Below, in pieces: positions 36,661 to 47,931 of a DNA stretch of 64,000 nt (its first letter is position 1; each line of letters starts with the position of its first letter). Origin of the DNA: Polytrichum commune (lineage: Eukaryota; Streptophyta; Polytrichopsida; Polytrichales; Polytrichaceae); the NCBI GenBank assembly GCA_950295325.1, contig OX485803.1:48189554-48253553 (forward strand). Reading direction: 5' to 3'. The notes beneath the pieces are model-generated. The model was given only the letters and a program-made list of their open reading frames with translations, was not told where the DNA came from and made no database searches. The position numbers were made by a program, and so were the translations under genes.

Positions 36661-36861
36661 GATTCACAAACGACGAAATTGCTGAGAGAACGAGTGGTGA
36701 GGTTGTTGTCATTTCGAGCCGCCAGCAGTTGGATTGCTGGGACTCAGCACTTTTCAGTCACCGGCAGTTGGTTTGCCGGGACTTTGTAGCAGTTAGACGG
36801 AAGAGAGGGAATCCGGAAGAGAGACAGAGTTGCAAGCCGGAAAGTTAGAAGGGAGAGAAAA

Positions 36862-38934
36862 ATGCCGGAAGCACGGGAAGAGGATCAGCGGGAACCCATC
36901 CCGATTCCGCTGAAAGCCCTCACCCCTGCAATTCCGAGGGAGGATAGAGAGCTGCAGGAGCTCGCGGAAGATCTCCGGGTCATGGGTTGTGCGGGACTGC
37001 TCTCTAAACCCTGGAACCTCAGAGCGGAAGATACCCTCCGTGAGTTTAGGTTCGAGAGAGGCAATCAGTGGCTAGGCACAAAGAGGAGGGATCCGGAAAA
37101 TTGGACTCCGGATACCTGGAACAAGGTTTACGGGTTTCCCAGGGGGATTGCAGAAGGGTGGGCCGGCCGCCGCGACGGCCTGTTCGCCGGAAAGTTCAGA
37201 GGGGACGCGGATCCAAAGGACGGATTCCACCCTGGGAACTGCCGGAATCTTAGGGAGCGGAGAGTGTTAGAGTTTCTCCTGCCCATTCTCAATCCGGACA
37301 AGCCGAAGCGGATTAGCCTCACCATGGCTAACACACTGTTTGGTGCAATGTCCGGAGTCCGGCCGGTGAACTGGGGCCTGATCATCCAGGAGATAGTCGG
37401 ACGGGCCCTCCCCCACATCGGCCGGAAACCCTCCTTCCTCTCCCCCTTCATTTTGCACCTCTACCAGCACTTCGACTGCATCTTGGCGGAGGAGGAGGAC
37501 CTGCTAACGATAGCGGCGGACGAGGTCACCTACAAACTTCTTCCGGAAGCCGGAGACGTCGAGACGGAGACCTCCAGCCACCCCATTCTTCCGGAAGCAC
37601 CTCCCTCGTCACCCGAAAGCCCGCCGCCAACCGTCTCGAGGCCACTCTCTCCCCCTCCCCCTCACCATCATCCGGAAGCCGGACCCAGCCAGGAGACCAC
37701 ATGGCGAAATGTGAACCTATCAGCTTGGGATTTTCCGGAAAATCCCTTCAAGCGGATGCAGGAGGGGATGGAGGACCTGCAAACCCAGTACTTCCGGCTG
37801 GAGCACATCGTCCGAGGGGCGAACCAGGCTCTGGACGACTGCGGGCCCGGAAATATTCTTCGAGAGTTGGCAAAGAGGGCGGACCGGAAGGAGCTGGAGC
37901 AGGCCAAGACGGAGAACGCTCACCTCACCGCGCAGGTAGCGGCCATGACTCAGGAGCTAAGTCAGAAGAGCGAAGATATCCGGAAGTACCACGCGGAGCA
38001 GGCAGTGTTCTTCAGCCGGATCCGGGAGTTGGTGGGGCATCCGGTGGAGATCGTCAACAAGGCGCACCTCTACGACCGGATGATGGAGTCCGGAGAACCC
38101 GCTTCCGCCAGGCATATCCTTCCCATCCTCGTGAAGTACTCACGAACGATGAAGGACCTCCTGGCGGAAATCCAGAGGGTGGTTCCACCAAGCGGAACAC
38201 CCCGGCGGGTACTCTATCCGGGTCCGCCTGGGTCACCAACCGGAACCCTCTATGAGGTAGTTGGTGAAGTGGCCCCGGTGCAGAATCCGCCGACATCTGC
38301 AGGACCCAGCCAGCAGGGAGGCGGCTCGCAGCCGACTAGTTCCGGGAGGGTTCCGGAACAGGTCCGTTCTCCCCAGGTGAGGAGGAAGAATACTGGGTCG
38401 GTCCGATCCGGGAGAGGCCAGTCCCCGGTTCCGCGAAACTCGGATCGATCCCGGACTCCGGATAGGGCTAGGACGCCGATCCGGCACCAAACTTCTGATC
38501 GGGAGGCAACTCCGAGTAGGGGCAAAGCCCCTATGACCCACGCCTCGCCATCGTCTCCTCAGGACTGCCAAATGGTCAGTCCCTTTCCTCCGCCACCCTC
38601 AAGGGCGGCCTCCAACAGGGATCCGTGGACGGCTTCGATCTCGGGCGGACGGAATCTGGAGCAGGGCACCGGAAGCGATCCTTCTCCGATCCGGAGCCTC
38701 CGGATGGGGGCAGTTTCCAGAACCCCAGGGACAGTCTCTGGAACACCAGGGACCGGGACACCGCGGACCGAGAGAGCAGCGGATTCGGAGGACGAGGTTG
38801 CCCCGTCTCTGAACATGAGGAGGATGCTCACGCGGCTGCAGAAGGCATCGTCGGGAGGGGGCTCATCCGCCGTCAACGGGTTGGGCAGTCACTCAAAGGA
38901 GGGATCGGCTCTGAAGAAGCACCGCTCTTCTTAG
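36862..38934 (+). CDS. 690-residue protein of unknown function, retroelement gag-like in style
   Basis: An intact single-exon ORF beginning MPEAREEDQR; the ATG follows a purine-rich leader (GAGAGAAAA). Residues about 20-225 form a folded-looking, Trp- and Arg-rich domain (DTWNKVYGFPRGIAEGW, LPHIGRKPSFLSPFILHLYQ). Residues 235-290 are Pro/Ser/His-rich. About 330-390 is a probable coiled coil (LEQAKTENAHLTAQVAAMTQ). The rest is basic, Ser/Pro/Arg-rich and likely disordered (RSRTPDRARTPIRHQ). No enzyme motif, zinc knuckle, signal peptide or membrane segment was seen. The overall plan, and a vague likeness to 'putative plant transposon protein' ORFs, suggest a structural protein of a non-autonomous element, but a host nuclear protein is possible. 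GC content and codon use differ sharply from the AT-rich surroundings. Confidence 0.6.
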   Translation: MPEAREEDQREPIPIPLKALTPAIPREDRELQELAEDLRVMGCAGLLSKPWNLRAEDTLREFRFERGNQWLGTKRRDPENWTPDTWNKVYGFPRGIAEGWAGRRDGLFAGKFRGDADPKDGFHPGNCRNLRERRVLEFLLPILNPDKPKRISLTMANTLFGAMSGVRPVNWGLIIQEIVGRALPHIGRKPSFLSPFILHLYQHFDCILAEEEDLLTIAADEVTYKLLPEAGDVETETSSHPILPEAPPSSPESPPPTVSRPLSPPPPHHHPEAGPSQETTWRNVNLSAWDFPENPFKRMQEGMEDLQTQYFRLEHIVRGANQALDDCGPGNILRELAKRADRKELEQAKTENAHLTAQVAAMTQELSQKSEDIRKYHAEQAVFFSRIRELVGHPVEIVNKAHLYDRMMESGEPASARHILPILVKYSRTMKDLLAEIQRVVPPSGTPRRVLYPGPPGSPTGTLYEVVGEVAPVQNPPTSAGPSQQGGGSQPTSSGRVPEQVRSPQVRRKNTGSVRSGRGQSPVPRNSDRSRTPDRARTPIRHQTSDREATPSRGKAPMTHASPSSPQDCQMVSPFPPPPSRAASNRDPWTASISGGRNLEQGTGSDPSPIRSLRMGAVSRTPGTVSGTPGTGTPRTERAADSEDEVAPSLNMRRMLTRLQKASSGGGSSAVNGLGSHSKEGSALKKHRSS

Positions 38935-39008
38935 TTGAGGAGAATAACTAGTTTAGTTAGGCAGAATAGAGGTAGGCAGGTAGGGCTTAGGAGTTTTTGA
39001 AGATGAGT

Positions 39009-39014
39009 AATAAA
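39009..39014 (+). promoter_or_regulatory. Polyadenylation-signal-like AATAAA
   Basis: AATAAA lies about 75 bp after the ORF stop. A second GAATAAAT occurs near 39195, after a T/G-rich stretch. Either could serve the 36862-38934 transcript. Confidence 0.35.
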
Positions 39015-39076
39015 ATTTTCCTTTGGGAGTGTCAGCGGGAAATCCGGGAGACCGGGTGTAGTTAGGGTTTTCCTTA

Positions 39077-39099
39077 GCGGCGGCCGCTTGGGCCGCCGC
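39077..39099. other. GC-rich perfect hairpin
   Basis: GCGGCGGCC and GGCCGCCGC form a 9-bp stem around a 5-base loop (GCTTG), in the 3' flank of the 690-codon ORF. Function unknown. Confidence 0.7.
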
Positions 39100-39239
39100 C
39101 CTCAGTTTAGGGATTTTGAGCCTCTACTTAAGGCTGAATAAGGAGCTTGAGAAGGGTTCCTTCTCCATTGTTGTATTGTGATTACTCCTACTCTGAATAA
39201 ATGCCCTAGTTCCTCACTCCTTGACTTCTCTTTAATGAT

Positions 39240-40290
39240 GTTTGTGTGAATGATCCGGAGATTGTTAGCGGAGGAGAAAGAGGGCATGAGGGATAGGAGT
39301 TCCAGATAGGACATGAGAGAGGAGACCCGGATCAGATCCGGTTATTGCCTTGTAGATCCTCTCTGAGTGTAGTGGGAAGGAAACCTCACTAATCCGGTGG
39401 GTTGGGTAACGTCTAGGTGGGATAGCCGCTGGGAAGATTGGGTGAGATCCGGAAGGGATCCGGACTTACGCCAATCTGATCTTCTGAAGAGGTCCCACCG
39501 CCCTTAGACGGACCTATCCGGATGGTGGTACGGATCGCCCAGTTAGCTTAGATTGAGTAGAATCCAAGGTAGAGGTAGCCGGACAGATCCGTCGGAAGGA
39601 GAAGGGAAGGTCCGGATCAGTAAGGATTCCGGATTGGAGGCCACCTCCGGAGTGTAGTAGGAAGAGATCCTCATTGTTCCGGATTTCCGGGTAACATCCC
39701 GGTGAGACAGCCGTGGGAGAGATTAGGCAAAGGTCCGGAAGGGATCCGGACTTAACTGATCTTCCGAAGAGGTATCATCACTGGTGAACGGGACAATCCG
39801 GAAAGTGGTACGGGTCACCTACTCATTCCGTCGAGTCAGATCTCCGCTCGGAATCCGGACTCCTCTGGTCACTATGGTCCCAAAAAACAATCCGGATCTC
39901 TCTGCGTGACCTGCCAAGACGGACCTGATCAATCCGGATTGGTTGTGAGGGAGTTTCCGGATTCCAATCTTATCAAGGACGTCTTCACCGGAAGAAACCA
40001 CCTATTTTAGAGGGTCGAACGTATAGGGGTGAGTAAGCATTATAATTCGTATCTAGAGGTCCAATCCGGAAAGGCACACTCCGGAAAAAAATTAAGAGTG
40101 TCCCCAAAGACCAAAAGTCCGGGAACTAGGGTTTCCGGAAATTTGGCTAAGGAAGAGAAAATAAGTAGGTACAGAAAGTTCTAGCCCTCCTACACTTCAC
40201 AGAATCCCTGGACAATACTAGGGTCATCCGGACAGACCGGATTAGGCACTTAAAACCGCCAATCCGGATATGTTGGTGTTCGCGTGTTCC
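39240..40290 (+). repeat. TCCGGA-rich 3' flank with internal tandem duplication
   Basis: Two diverged units of about 250-290 bp run at about 39318-39560 and 39605-39835. Common marks are GTGTAGT-GGAAG, a GGGTAAC word, a CCGGAAGGGATCCGGACTTA segment, TGATCTTC-GAAGAGGT, and a final TGGTACGG. The palindrome TCCGGA or its CCGGA core recurs about twenty times in this kilobase by eye. No ORF of note. Composition returns to AT-rich just after 40290, marking the island's right edge. Confidence 0.6.
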
Positions 40291-40299
40291 CACATAAAG

Positions 40300-42073
40300 T
40301 TTCTACTACAAGTAGCAGGGTAGGTGAAGCCTTTGTATTTTTTTTGGTATGTCAAGTGTTCTAATGTTTTTCACAACAAATTATGTAGTTGATGACCTCA
40401 CTACAAGCATGAGTCCTAAACAATTGACATGTGACATTAAGAAAATTGTTCCACATCACTGTAAAATCGATAAATTTACTACAACAATAGAACTACAACA
40501 ATAGATTTGCATATTTCTCTCACCAACACAAAATGATTGCCTAGGACTCATATGTTGGTTTTTTTTTTGTTTTGGTTGGTTGGTTGGTCGGTCTTAGCCA
40601 TCATAGTGCAATATGAGCATTGATTTTGATGCAAGGTAATGTCACCTTCAAAATATTTTAGTCACATACATTTGTAGCCTTAATGTATGTTTCGACTTTT
40701 TGGATCTTTGTTTATCTCAACACCATAGCATTACTAAGTCAAGAGTCTACATTTTATGTGGGATCTAAATAAAGTGGGGCTGTGCTTGCATTATCCTTTC
40801 AAGATACTTGCCTGCCCATATTCAACATCGAATTTGGGCATGAAATGGTCTAAAGAAACAACCACGTAAAGTAGATGAGGCTAATGTGGACACCTCCAAC
40901 TTTGTGGAATCATGACGCCAATGGTATCATGCAATAGAAGCTTGAGCGGGTTAGCAATTGCCAATCAAGACCAAAGAATTTGAAATCTCTGAAATTTGAG
41001 TTGAGAAAGGGGTTGATCTAGGCTCCGGAATCTAAGATTCTATGTTTCCCAAACTAGTGTTATAAGGGGAAATGCTTTTGTTGTTCAATGTTGTGTAAGT
41101 GGACGACATCACTAGCATATTCTACGTGAGTCGTTTGCCAATGTCAAACAAAGATTGATGCCAATATTGGGTGTGTCATGTCTCTAAAGTGGTCACAACT
41201 AAGAAAAAATGTTGCCAAATTGACTTTTCATCATAGAATACCCACAATACAACTTGATCGGCACCTCACATCCACATGTCGCCTTCTAGTTTGCCTAAAT
41301 TGCCGCCTCCTAGTTTGCCCATGCTGCCGCCTCCTAATTTGCCCACCTCACCCACAAAAATCAAGCATGTCATAGCTCGGTGGATGACACTCCTAATTAT
41401 GGAGGATAGTGGGTATAGTTAAATTTTAACAAAGACAACTAACCCAAATATCATCAAGGTGATGGCCAAATCACCATGTATTACTCACCCACCGGCTTAA
41501 AGTGAGTGTACCACCGTTTAAGAGCCAAAAATAGGTGGCTAATTAAAGAAGCTAACCAAATTAGCCTCATCTACCTTATATACATGCTATATGGAACAAC
41601 TCCCTAGCATTGAAGGAGAACAACAGAGGTCATGGCCCATGGGCATAGTTAGGATTTGAATAGACATTCAACAGATTCAGAAAGAAAAATGCATATGTCA
41701 TGGAATATGAGGGCTGTACTGTGGGGCCGATAGGACGATAAGAAGATGAGTGAAGCCTTTGAAATAATTGTCCATACGAATGTAGAGATTGAGACACTTT
41801 CATAGGTGTTGCTGCAATGAAAGTACCCACAAAATATAAAATTACAAGAACCTCGGACCAACAAGATATCGGATAATATCATTCCACTTGTCTGGATGAC
41901 AATGAGCTGCTTGAATTAGGAGATCGTAAAGAACATAACGTTACTTAACTAATGAGGTATGGCCACTTGAGGGTAAATGGGCTTGGGTGAGGCTTTCCAC
42001 CCGTCCAAATCCCAACAAGTCACCAGTGCATCATGAGCCAACTTGATTTTTTTTTAGAACCTCCAACAATAGT
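40300..42073. other. Intergenic DNA with a small 24-bp tandem repeat
   Basis: No gene. At about 41279-41350 a roughly 24-bp unit (CCGCCTCCTAGTTTGCCCA) occurs three times. The rest is AT-rich and unremarkable. Confidence 0.5.
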
Positions 42074-42215
42074 CATAACTCGGATCCATAACAATGTTAT
42101 GCGGGATGGAGAATATTCCCTGAAATATTCTCCACATTCAGACTGAATGTGGGAAAGATTTTGTGGAAACCTGTCAGTCCCGCAGAACATTGTTATGGAT
42201 TTGAATAATGTTATG
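42074..42215. mobile_element. 142-bp foldback MITE, CATAACATTATT family
   Basis: Ends CATAACTCGGATCCATAACA and (opposite strand) CATAACATTATTCAAATCCA enclose a near-complete hairpin. The arms continue with TGCGGGA-type and mirrored CCCGCA sequence. A degenerate relative follows at 42290-42360. Same family as 14854-14999. Confidence 0.7.
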
Positions 42216-43143
42216 ATCATGTCGGTCACACATGACTAGGTTTCTAACTAGACGCCTAATGATTAACTATGTCTAACCTAACACGCATTGGAACCATAAC
42301 ATTATTCAGATTCATAGCAGTGCTTATTGGGAGTGACAATATTCCACCAAAATTTCCCTGATCTTCCCACATTCTATACGAAAGTTTGTTAAATGTTTTA
42401 AAGGGAAGTAGAAGACATTGATTTATTGCCATCCCTAATCCTTGTACAAGAACTTGCTTTTAGCTTAGATGGTTTAAAGACTTATCGCTTAGATGTGGTC
42501 TTATGAAGCAAGTAAAAATCCTGAGGTAGAGGACGTTATGATGGAATGCTTTCCTTCCATTATATGCTCATAATGGACCACCATAGCATTATTCAGCTGC
42601 ATGGTTGTATTTCGTTCTATATTTAGCATATGGCATGGGCCTCCACTATCTTACCTTCATGGGAAGAAACTTAGAAAATAAGAAGAAAATAATGCGGTAC
42701 AAATAATGAATAGTACATGTATGAATAGTATGATTATTGTGAAATATTGTCGGTATTTTCAGTGATAGTGTTGTTATGAACAATATTTTGAATGAATAAC
42801 ACTAGGTTGAACAATGTTTCCTATGAATAGTGGTTGGAGTACAACTCCACCCAAATTTCCAAGTGTCAACTTGAATGTATGAATAGTATGCGAATATTCT
42901 CACTTTGTTCAGGGGCCCCACAAATTATAAATGACATATTCTAGAGCCATGAAACTAACCCACATGGCTAAATAATGTTATGACTACTACGTCAATTTAT
43001 GCATCACCTATGTCCTTGAAAGCAAATGAAATAATACAAAGGCAAGATATATAAGGTATGTGGCCTTATGAAATGAAATGAAATTGATTTTAAAGTCTGG
43101 AAGCCAAAAGGGCTCATGGGACTCAAAGTACATCACAATCATG
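42216..43143. other. Intergenic DNA with MITE relics
   Basis: ATAACATTATTCAGATTCAT (about 42297) and TAAATAATGTTATGAC (about 42969) could be the two ends of a larger family member, but the interior was not recognised. Confidence 0.35.
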
Positions 43144-43446
43144 TCAAACTGCTAATTCCTTAGAGTAGCTTAGTGCAATAACCTCCATGAGATAGAGGCT
43201 ACTATCAACTTGATGGTCCAATTGGAAGAAAGACTTGAGACTCCCTAGTACGACAATCCCAAATAGTGAAGGGAACTCATCTCTAATGGATCTGTAGAGA
43301 GGACACTCCAACACAAAGTGTGCCTCATTTTCAACTATATTGTAGGAGCAAGCATGATGTATGTAATCACTCTTCTTAATTGCACACCTAGCTTTTGACT
43401 GGTATAAGGTAAGGCTTGTAGTTACTAGCAAACACCAAAAAGACAC
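43144..43446 (-). pseudogene. LINE C-terminal fragment (zinc-binding tail)
   Basis: The open frame ends in the pattern typical of the region after reverse transcriptase in plant LINEs: a Cys near ACSYNIVENE, then AHFVLECPLYRSIRDEFPSL. The pattern C-x-n-E-x-E-x-HF-x-x-x-CP-x-Y-x-x-IR is normally a Cys/His zinc-binding motif; here the first CxxC is reduced to a single Cys. No reverse transcriptase or endonuclease precedes it, so this is a truncated scrap, common for 5'-truncated LINE insertions. It is a different LINE type from the one at 9650-11145. Confidence 0.55.
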
Positions 43447-45183
43447 ATGTCATGATCAAATTTGGGAATATGTGCTCAAAATGTAGACCATTCTAGGTTC
43501 AATGGTTAACATGATAGGGAGGGTCTTTGTGATCACTCATAGAAAAAGAAAATCTTCACTTTGATCATTAATAACTCTTCCATCTCAGCTTCAACCTTGA
43601 AACTTGAAATGACAATCTTTGTGATTTACAATTGCTAACGAGATGACGCCATTCTCGGCCTGGTCTGCCAAGGTCCCTGCCACAGTATTTTACACTAACC
43701 CACAAATATGCAGCTCTAGTCGACACACATTTTCAACCTGCTTCAGAGTATAGTTCACCAAAAAATTTGACAAGTCAAAACCATTTCCCTTGCGATTTGG
43801 TTTTTGAATGTGATTGAGGGGTCGCTAAAACTACCTACTTTGAAAGGCATTCTTGAATCCGCATTCTTGAGAGGCCCTTCAAGTGATTGATATAGAGAAA
43901 CCCCATCAGTGAGATCCCTTCATATCCACACAAAAACTTTGCGATATATGCAGTATTTAGAATTCACAGTTTCGGACACATCATAACCGGGAACATCTTT
44001 GTTTCACAAATTTCTGTTAAGTAAGTGCACACTACTAACATCCAAATGCAAAACATTTGTTCAGATTGTGGGTTTCAATCGTGAAGGTGGGTACCTAGTT
44101 ATGTGAATGAAAACAGCATATATTGCGAGCGAAAGAATATAGAAAATGCTTTTGTGTGCCAATCGTCACAATACCGGGTAATCCGAATGAAAACAGCATG
44201 TAAGGTACTTGGCCTATTGTGGGCACTTTCAACTCCATTGGATCGATGAGCTGAAGCACTCATTCTGGTAGCATCTTTGAATGAGGAAGAACGCAGATGA
44301 CCACTCAAAGTGCATATTCCATTATTCATAAAGTGGTCATGTTTTTTTGGGGGGGGGGACTTCAAGGCTCATTTGTGCTAAGAATGGCATTTACGTGTGC
44401 CTACTTGTGTGACCGACAATGTGTAAAAGAATAGTTTGTCACATTCTAACAAGCATACCATGTGCTTGAAATTTGTGTTTGAGACACTTATTGGATATAT
44501 ATATATATAGAAGTGGTCTCAAAGTGGTTGCAATATAAGACTCCAGTTCTTTCTTGTACTATAAGTGGTGTCAAAATGGTTTTGTTCCTCCTTCCAAAAC
44601 CGGCATTAAGTTCCATGAATGCAAGAGAATGTTTGCTTCAAGTTGTGCAACTGAGGTGGACGTGCCTAAACAGAACGCAACAATAATCTGGACACCTGTA
44701 TTTGAGTGGTATGTGATTCGATGTGGATCTAAGAACTGAGACCAAACGGACAAGTCTTTAGAAGAGATTGGCCTATGTGTATAAAATATGCTTATCAATT
44801 TGGATTCAATAGTCGACATGATTTGGGAGGACATATATGACCACTTGATGAGCACAAGAATCTTCACTTTGATGAAGAATAAGATATCCAGATGAGCTCC
44901 GAAAAGCATGAGGCAAATGGCTACGAGCACAATTTGGATCTGCTAATCATCTTGCCTGCACGAATGGCGTGTTTCATATCCTACCAGAAGGTGGGCGCGA
45001 AGAGAAAAATACCCATCTAAATGCACGTCCGCCTCATGCCTAAGATGACATGATCACACGATCATAAACTAGCCAATGTAATGTATGGACGCTTGAATCA
45101 AGACTTCAGTAAAACCCCAAGCTAGGCCGTCACATACGACACGTGACCAACATCGATCAGGCACACACATACCTTCGATCGAG
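43447..45183. other. Intergenic DNA, no gene seen
   Basis: A 119-codon minus-strand frame (44571-44930) and a G run at 44350-44358 were noted; no family motif. An (AT)n stretch lies at about 44497-44508. Confidence 0.45.
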
Positions 45184-45768
45184 CTACCGAATCTCGCGTG
45201 CTTCTGAATCTCGATCGTCGCAATACGTGAAGTGCGCCTCGAAGCGGTGTGTGCCACGAGAAAAGTCGGGAGAATTGTAGACAGTCGACCGGATCGCGTA
45301 GCCTCCTGCACCCACGAAATCGCCGGTGCCACCCACGATTGAGGCCGTTTGATTGACGTCGAAGATGTTGACGCCGCCTTCCACCAGGAACGTGCCCTTG
45401 TATTTGTCGGTCTGGACGTGGTTGTCAAGCGAGAAGAACAACACATAACTCCCATTGATGATCTGGCTCGTCGAACTCCCTGTCCCATACTGCCTCCCAA
45501 CGACATTCGAAGTCGTCGCGTTCACTCCGTCTGTGAGGTTTTGGCTGATGACCGCCAAGTAGCCGAGCGTGCTGTTGGCAATGACTCGCACCGTTTGGTT
45601 CTCGGCCGGACTCCGAATCTCCTGCGCGTAAACCGTCAAACTTCGAGGCCTCGCTTTGATCGCAAAACCACCACAACCACCGCCATCTGCACACGCGATT
45701 TGCGCAACATGGAAACCCAACAGCAGTAGAATGGCGACAAGCAAGCCCCTCTCGGAAAATGCCATCAT
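45184..45768 (-). CDS. Dirigent-like secreted protein
   Basis: A 194-residue protein starting MMAFSERGLL. The N-terminus is a clear secretory signal peptide (LLVAILLLLGFHVAQIACA, cut near residue 27). The remainder is one dirigent domain (Pfam dirigent family) with the hallmark IVGGTGDFVGAGGYAIR at about 145-161 and six N-glycosylation sequons (N57, N65, N77, N83, N105, N139). Dirigent proteins are apoplastic beta-barrels that steer coupling of phenoxy radicals in lignan or lignin-like chemistry; substrate cannot be predicted here. The open frame continues 63 codons upstream, but the signal peptide fixes the likely start at 45768. Intronless and intact; no clustered paralogue. Confidence 0.85.
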   Translation of the reverse strand: MMAFSERGLLVAILLLLGFHVAQIACADGGGCGGFAIKARPRSLTVYAQEIRSPAENQTVRVIANSTLGYLAVISQNLTDGVNATTSNVVGRQYGTGSSTSQIINGSYVLFFSLDNHVQTDKYKGTFLVEGGVNIFDVNQTASIVGGTGDFVGAGGYAIRSTVYNSPDFSRGTHRFEAHFTYCDDRDSEAREIR

Positions 45769-45890
45769 CTTCGAGCGCCTCTCAAAACCTCTCAAAATTG
45801 TTGCTGGACGTGAAGTTAGTTTCACATTGGCGAGGAGAAACTTTGCACTTATGTGTAGAAGCAGTGAGCCTCTCTGACATCGCTCAGAGC

Positions 45891-45900
45891 ATATAATAAA
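45891..45900 (-). promoter_or_regulatory. TATA-like box of the dirigent gene
   Basis: The minus strand reads TTTATTATATGC about 125-130 bp upstream of the chosen start codon. A plausible transcription start would lie about 30 bp downstream. Confidence 0.4.
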
Positions 45901-45957
45901 TGCATGATTTGTTCCATTATAGTATTCCAGCACTAGCATGTGAGACTTCCTGCACAA

Positions 45958-47354
45958 AGAGCATCAACTTACAATTTGCAGATTGAGCGGTGTCGTACAC
46001 TGGGTTTTGCTATTGTTTTACTTTTGTGAAGTAGTTTGGTTTCTATATTTAGGCATTCGGCGTCACATTTTTGGACTTCAGTCGTGAGCATTGGGTTTAT
46101 GTTTGCTACAAAAACTAGTCCACTTGGATTTTCAGTGCATGAATCACGTGGGTGCATGCATAGAAGGGGAATTGATTATGGCTAAAGGTTACAAAATATA
46201 CATAAGAGTTAGGGTGCTCTTTTTCCTAGGAATGGAGATATATTATGTCCTATGGACTATTGGAACTTTGATGTAATATTATAACAATGACATGCATGCA
46301 TATTTAAGACATCAGAAACAATTAGGATGAACTATTGAAGTATAACTGCACACAAATATTGGAGGCCCTGTTTTTTCCTGCAAGTATTTTGTCAGCACAT
46401 AAGTTATGGTGTTACATTGTTACTTTCATTTTTGTGTGGAATATATATATTTCTTGCTATTTCTTAGCTATGACTTTGTATGTATATCCCTTTTTCTGTC
46501 CACCTAAAAACCAAATACAAGAATGTTAATTTGAAGGTGACGCACACACATGACGTATGCTTGTAAGAAAAGCACATCCCCCAGAGGTTGATTGAGGATT
46601 TTGTTTCCCAACACCTACCATGAGGAGTGTACTGAAAGCCTACCCCCTTGTAAGTTTCTTGATAATTCATCATGAGTAGACTTATTCAAGACTTTTGACC
46701 CTAAATTTGGGGTGTTAATTTGGCCATAAATAGCATTTCTTGGGTTTTACATAGCAATCCACGATTTCACCCTCCCCCATGCTAGAATGCTACGAAACAT
46801 CACCCGTTGACCAGACTTACTTACAATCTATCACGGGTGTAGATTGAGTGTGTCAGATTAGTACTCTAGTGAATAGGCTAGCCACAATGTACGTTAGTGA
46901 CCATTAAATTGTACGTGGTCATACCCGTGGAACTTTGAAGGGTACAGTGTTTTGTCAAATTAGTGTGGGTAGGAAATTCATGTGGGTTGGAATTTAGTGT
47001 GGTCCACATTAATTTTATAGTACTTGCATTGGTTAACAATAGTATTATTACAGTACTTGCGTAGCCTTGAATTTTCGTCCAAATATACGGACGAAAAAGT
47101 CCACACTAATTTTTCAAACTAAAAATTAGGGTGGGGCACTTCAAACTATAATTTAAACAAAATAGTTTTGGGAATTGGGAATTGGTGTGGTTGACATTAA
47201 TCAAACGAAACCATGTACTTGTGATGTGCGAACCAAAGCTCTTCTTTCTGAGTCACAACAATTGATGAATTCTCATGATATTTTCCGACGTTTTAGAAAG
47301 ATGTGAAAATGTTTTGAAGGAATCATGACACACGTTGTTTCAAATTGTTTACAC
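45958..47354. other. Intergenic DNA, no gene seen
   Basis: Short frames of 60-70 codons only; no repeats with clear ends. Confidence 0.45.
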
Positions 47355-47590
47355 TAACTAGTATATTTAGTGCCACATGCTCTTTAAATTTACACAATGC
47401 TATATCACTTTACTATTCATGTAGTTATTTACTAGGTAAAGATGCTAATGCTCCATAATGTCCAACCAACCAATTTGACCTTTGTTAACAAACTTTGTTA
47501 ACAAAGAATGAGATATACAATAAAGAGTTATAGCATTGCGTAATTTCAAATAGTGAGTGACACTAAATACAATATTTGGTGTAGTTCTCC
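47355..47590. repeat. TTTAGTGT inverted-repeat element
   Basis: The left arm contains TTTACACTAACTAGTATATT then TAGTGCCAC. The right arm's reverse complement is CTACACCAAATATTGTATTT then AGTGTCAC. A TTTGTTAACAAA palindrome and remnants of the TTACTATTTGGAGTTA family sit between. Related to 31890-32265. Confidence 0.45.
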
Positions 47591-47931
47591 AAACAAAAGG
47601 ATCGTAGGGTAAGCTAGCGGGGCTACATGTTAACTGGTAGCAGGATTCTATGATTGTAATATTCTACAAAATGCTCATAATTTACCCAAGGTCATAGGGC
47701 TATGCTAATACCGGCACTTTTTAAGCGATGCCTACAGTCAGGATTACAATGAGGCCTAATTTAGAGCATGGCCACCGGTGGCACCCCGAACTGCAAATTA
47801 AATGCCCCCGAGTTAAAATTGGAGTTTTAAATTGGAGCTGCATTTCAACCTAAGGGGTTTAAGTTAGGATAGTGCAGCTCTTGCGGCTTAGTTGGATCTT
47901 CTCACTAGTGTCTCTATTCACATTCACCTCA

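Noticed and set aside
37128-38876. Several 60-184-codon frames on both strands inside the 690-codon ORF
   Set aside because: They overlap a much longer intact frame in GC-rich DNA, where long shadow frames are expected; none shows family motifs.
36200-40320. Flanking long terminal repeats for the GC-rich island
   Set aside because: Left (36200-36860) and right (39000-40320) flanks were compared by eye and share composition but no convincing long direct repeat; no primer-binding site or matching target duplication was found.
45185-45729. Alternative frames across the dirigent gene (plus 126 codons, minus 145 and 89 codons)
   Set aside because: Shadows of the dirigent frame, which has a signal peptide and domain motif.
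45769-45957. 63-codon upstream extension of the dirigent frame
   Set aside because: The signal peptide begins at the internal Met pair and a TATA-like box lies within the extension, so it is probably promoter and 5' UTR.
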